A stretch of DNA of 5,901 bases from an uncultured Chlorobiaceae bacterium (GTDB taxonomy: Bacteria; Bacteroidota; Chlorobiia; Chlorobiales; Chlorobiaceae): the NCBI GenBank assembly GCA_903838095.1, contig CAILXE010000191.1, forward strand, positions 1 to 5,901. The letters are read 5' to 3'. The first letter of the stretch is position 1. Every line of letters starts with the position of its first letter. The notes below the pieces were generated by a model, which was not told where the DNA came from, made no database searches, and worked only from the letters and a program-made list of their open reading frames with translations. The position numbers and the translations under genes are program-made. This document shows, in pieces, positions 4,284 through 5,901 of this stretch.

Positions 4284-5901
4284 TTAAGACTCCTGGCTCT
4301 CAATAACAGAGCACTTTGATTGAATGAACTCAAACATCGGACGGAAAACCTCGAAACAATAAGCACTTAGAGTTGGGACAACCTCCTTTGCAAAGGATGT
4401 TTTTGCCCCATCTGATTTGAAAACAATTTTACTACCTCCAACACAGTTTTCTGGTTGGAAATAACTTCCGGTGGCTTGCTGACCATAAAACAGGTGCTCG
4501 ATTTCACAACAGGAGTCCCCTCCAAAAGTCTCCTTTGTGACAGGATTTTTGATAACCTGCCTCTGAATGTCTGGATGGGATGAAATTGGCAACATGATGG
4601 CATAAGATTCGCCACTGGCCCATTTCTTTACCATTCCCAGAAAAGGATCCTCTTGTATAACAGAACCATTCAATCCGTTCCATTGGTCATAGGCTTTATC
4701 GAAATCAAAAAGCGCAAAAACAGGAAGGCCGCCCATTTCCGAGTGAATCCGTTTGTCAGTTAAAAGCTGATTGATGTAGGTGCAGGAAAACGCATAAAAC
4801 GGAATAAACGGAATCTCATCCTCATATAGATTGTTCCACGCTTGCTTCAGAATAATAGGATCAGTGTGTCCTTCCGTGAACAGTACTGGCTTGTTTTCGA
4901 TCTGAATAGTATTAATGATACTCAGTAAATTCTCTTGTTCGGAGAGCCTCATAAGCTCCGAGCTAAGTTTCTTGATAGCAATACGTTTTTCGAGTTCATA
5001 ACAGTTTACATGATTGTCCTTAATATCGAAGAACTTGATTTTTTTCTTCTCGTGAGATATGAGCGTCACCGCACTATGACTGCTCATCAGAACATGATTA
5101 TTGTGCGCATCACTGTCGGTAATCTCAATGACCTGCTTCAAAAAATCGAACTGCCATTCGGGATGAAGAAAAGAATCTGGTTCATCCAAAAGTGTGATGC
5201 AATTACGGCCCTTGAATAGCTCGATGATAGCGTAGATATAGACTGATTGGAACTGTCCGTCACTGAAGTGTGAAATATTAGCTGATATCCCATTTTCAAG
5301 CATCAACGGAATTGAAATTTCCGCCAGCATCTCAAGGGTTTTAAGGTTATCGAACTGGCGAAATGCTTTCGCTGGTTTTGCTTCAACCTTGGATTGAAAC
5401 AATTCGGTATTCACTGGAATTCTATACGTATCAGTTTCGGAGTTGTATATATTGCCATGGTTAAACTCACCTTTGACACATGAAACTAATTTATCAAGAA
5501 AATCTCTGGTGATACCTTCGGCACCCCAGTAATGGGTTTTCTGGTCAAAACCTTCAATTTCAAGTTTTTTGTCGGCAAACGAAGGACGGCGAAGTATCAG
5601 TTCAAATTCTGACGCTATGGTTTTAATTCTCAATTTCTGAAGTATGAACTGACGCGCCTTGTTATTCTCAGGCTGCAACAGCAATAACGCCAATAGCAAT
5701 TCCTTGTATTCTGAACCGATCCCGATAAATCGTCGACTTTCTTCGATATCAGCTTTCTTGATACGCTTGCGAAAATCTTCTTCATACTTCTTCACCAGTC
5801 TTTTCACAGTATCATTGTGACCAGAGTAATAAATAAGAATATTGTCAGGAAGAGTTTTTTGATCGATATTTTTGCGTTCCCGACCATCGACTTTAAATTG
5901 A
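4284..5901 (-). CDS. OLD-like ABC-type ATPase with C-terminal TOPRIM domain, partial (N-terminus off the right edge)
   Basis: The frame stays open from the stop at 4284 to the window edge, 538 codons. A GTG at 5807 is internal: the 31 codons before it include LPDNILIYYSGHND, which reads as a continuous part of the protein, so the true start lies beyond 5901. Numbering from the edge, an ABC-signature-like HFSDGQFQ is at 211-218, a Walker B ITLLDEPD at 235-242 (Asp239 and Glu240) and an H-loop LMSSHS with His275. A TOPRIM-like half follows: LFTEGHTD with Glu343, then LFDFD with Asp399 and Asp401, and an EIEHLF acidic motif near 466-471. This order (ABC ATPase then TOPRIM) is that of OLD/GajA-type nucleases. 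Walker A must lie in the missing N-terminus. A role in anti-phage defence or DNA processing is inferred from family and from the RhuM neighbour; specific system membership cannot be decided here. Confidence 0.85.
   Translation of the reverse strand, partial: QFKVDGRERKNIDQKTLPDNILIYYSGHNDTVKRLVKKYEEDFRKRIKKADIEESRRFIGIGSEYKELLLALLLLQPENNKARQFILQKLRIKTIASEFELILRRPSFADKKLEIEGFDQKTHYWGAEGITRDFLDKLVSCVKGEFNHGNIYNSETDTYRIPVNTELFQSKVEAKPAKAFRQFDNLKTLEMLAEISIPLMLENGISANISHFSDGQFQSVYIYAIIELFKGRNCITLLDEPDSFLHPEWQFDFLKQVIEITDSDAHNNHVLMSSHSAVTLISHEKKKIKFFDIKDNHVNCYELEKRIAIKKLSSELMRLSEQENLLSIINTIQIENKPVLFTEGHTDPIILKQAWNNLYEDEIPFIPFYAFSCTYINQLLTDKRIHSEMGGLPVFALFDFDKAYDQWNGLNGSVIQEDPFLGMVKKWASGESYAIMLPISSHPDIQRQVIKNPVTKETFGGDSCCEIEHLFYGQQATGSYFQPENCVGGSKIVFKSDGAKTSFAKEVVPTLSAYCFEVFRPMFEFIQSKCSVIESQES

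Noticed and set aside
4284..5807. ATPase gene starting at the GTG at 5807
   Set aside because: The frame is open upstream to the window end with protein-like sequence, so the GTG is internal.

Overview
The window is a stretch of bacterial chromosome of moderate GC content. It has a housekeeping methionine gene at its left edge, and the rest is accessory DNA. The protein style fits a green sulfur bacterium (Chlorobiaceae or a close relative): a SAM-I riboswitch in front of a trans-sulfuration enzyme, a CatA-like acetyltransferase, and PIN-toxin, MazF and RhuM genes. This assignment comes from memory of protein families and is an inference, not a database result.

Positions 1-1308 (minus strand) hold a complete regulatory unit. 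It has a sigma70-like promoter (1280-1308), a SAM-I (S-box) riboswitch (about 1120-1250), a Rho-independent terminator (985-1021) with a 13-bp antiterminator pairing that can be read directly, and then a cystathionine gamma-synthase type PLP enzyme that runs off the left edge. High SAM should end transcription before the gene, and low SAM should allow read-through.

Positions 1309-2311 hold an intrinsic terminator on the minus strand (1452-1483), gene-free DNA with a (GA)8 tract, and a CatA-like O-acetyltransferase whose start is set by a ribosome binding site at an ATG (2311).

Positions 2380-3198 are a graveyard of toxin-antitoxin genes. A MazF/PemK toxin remnant (minus strand, C-terminal half lost) stands head-to-head with the C-terminal fragment of a PIN-domain toxin (plus strand). 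The PIN fragment overlaps an intact 51-residue small gene that is probably its antitoxin. After a hairpin-rich spacer comes the N-terminal half of an HTH-type antitoxin (minus strand) that still has a strong ribosome binding site.

Positions 3198-5901 read as one minus-strand cluster: a large OLD-like ATPase/TOPRIM protein open at the right edge, then an intact RhuM-family protein 64 nt downstream, then the antitoxin fragment 28 nt further on. The ATPase plus RhuM pair next to toxin-antitoxin debris looks like a defence or mobile island. That reading is contextual and not proven.
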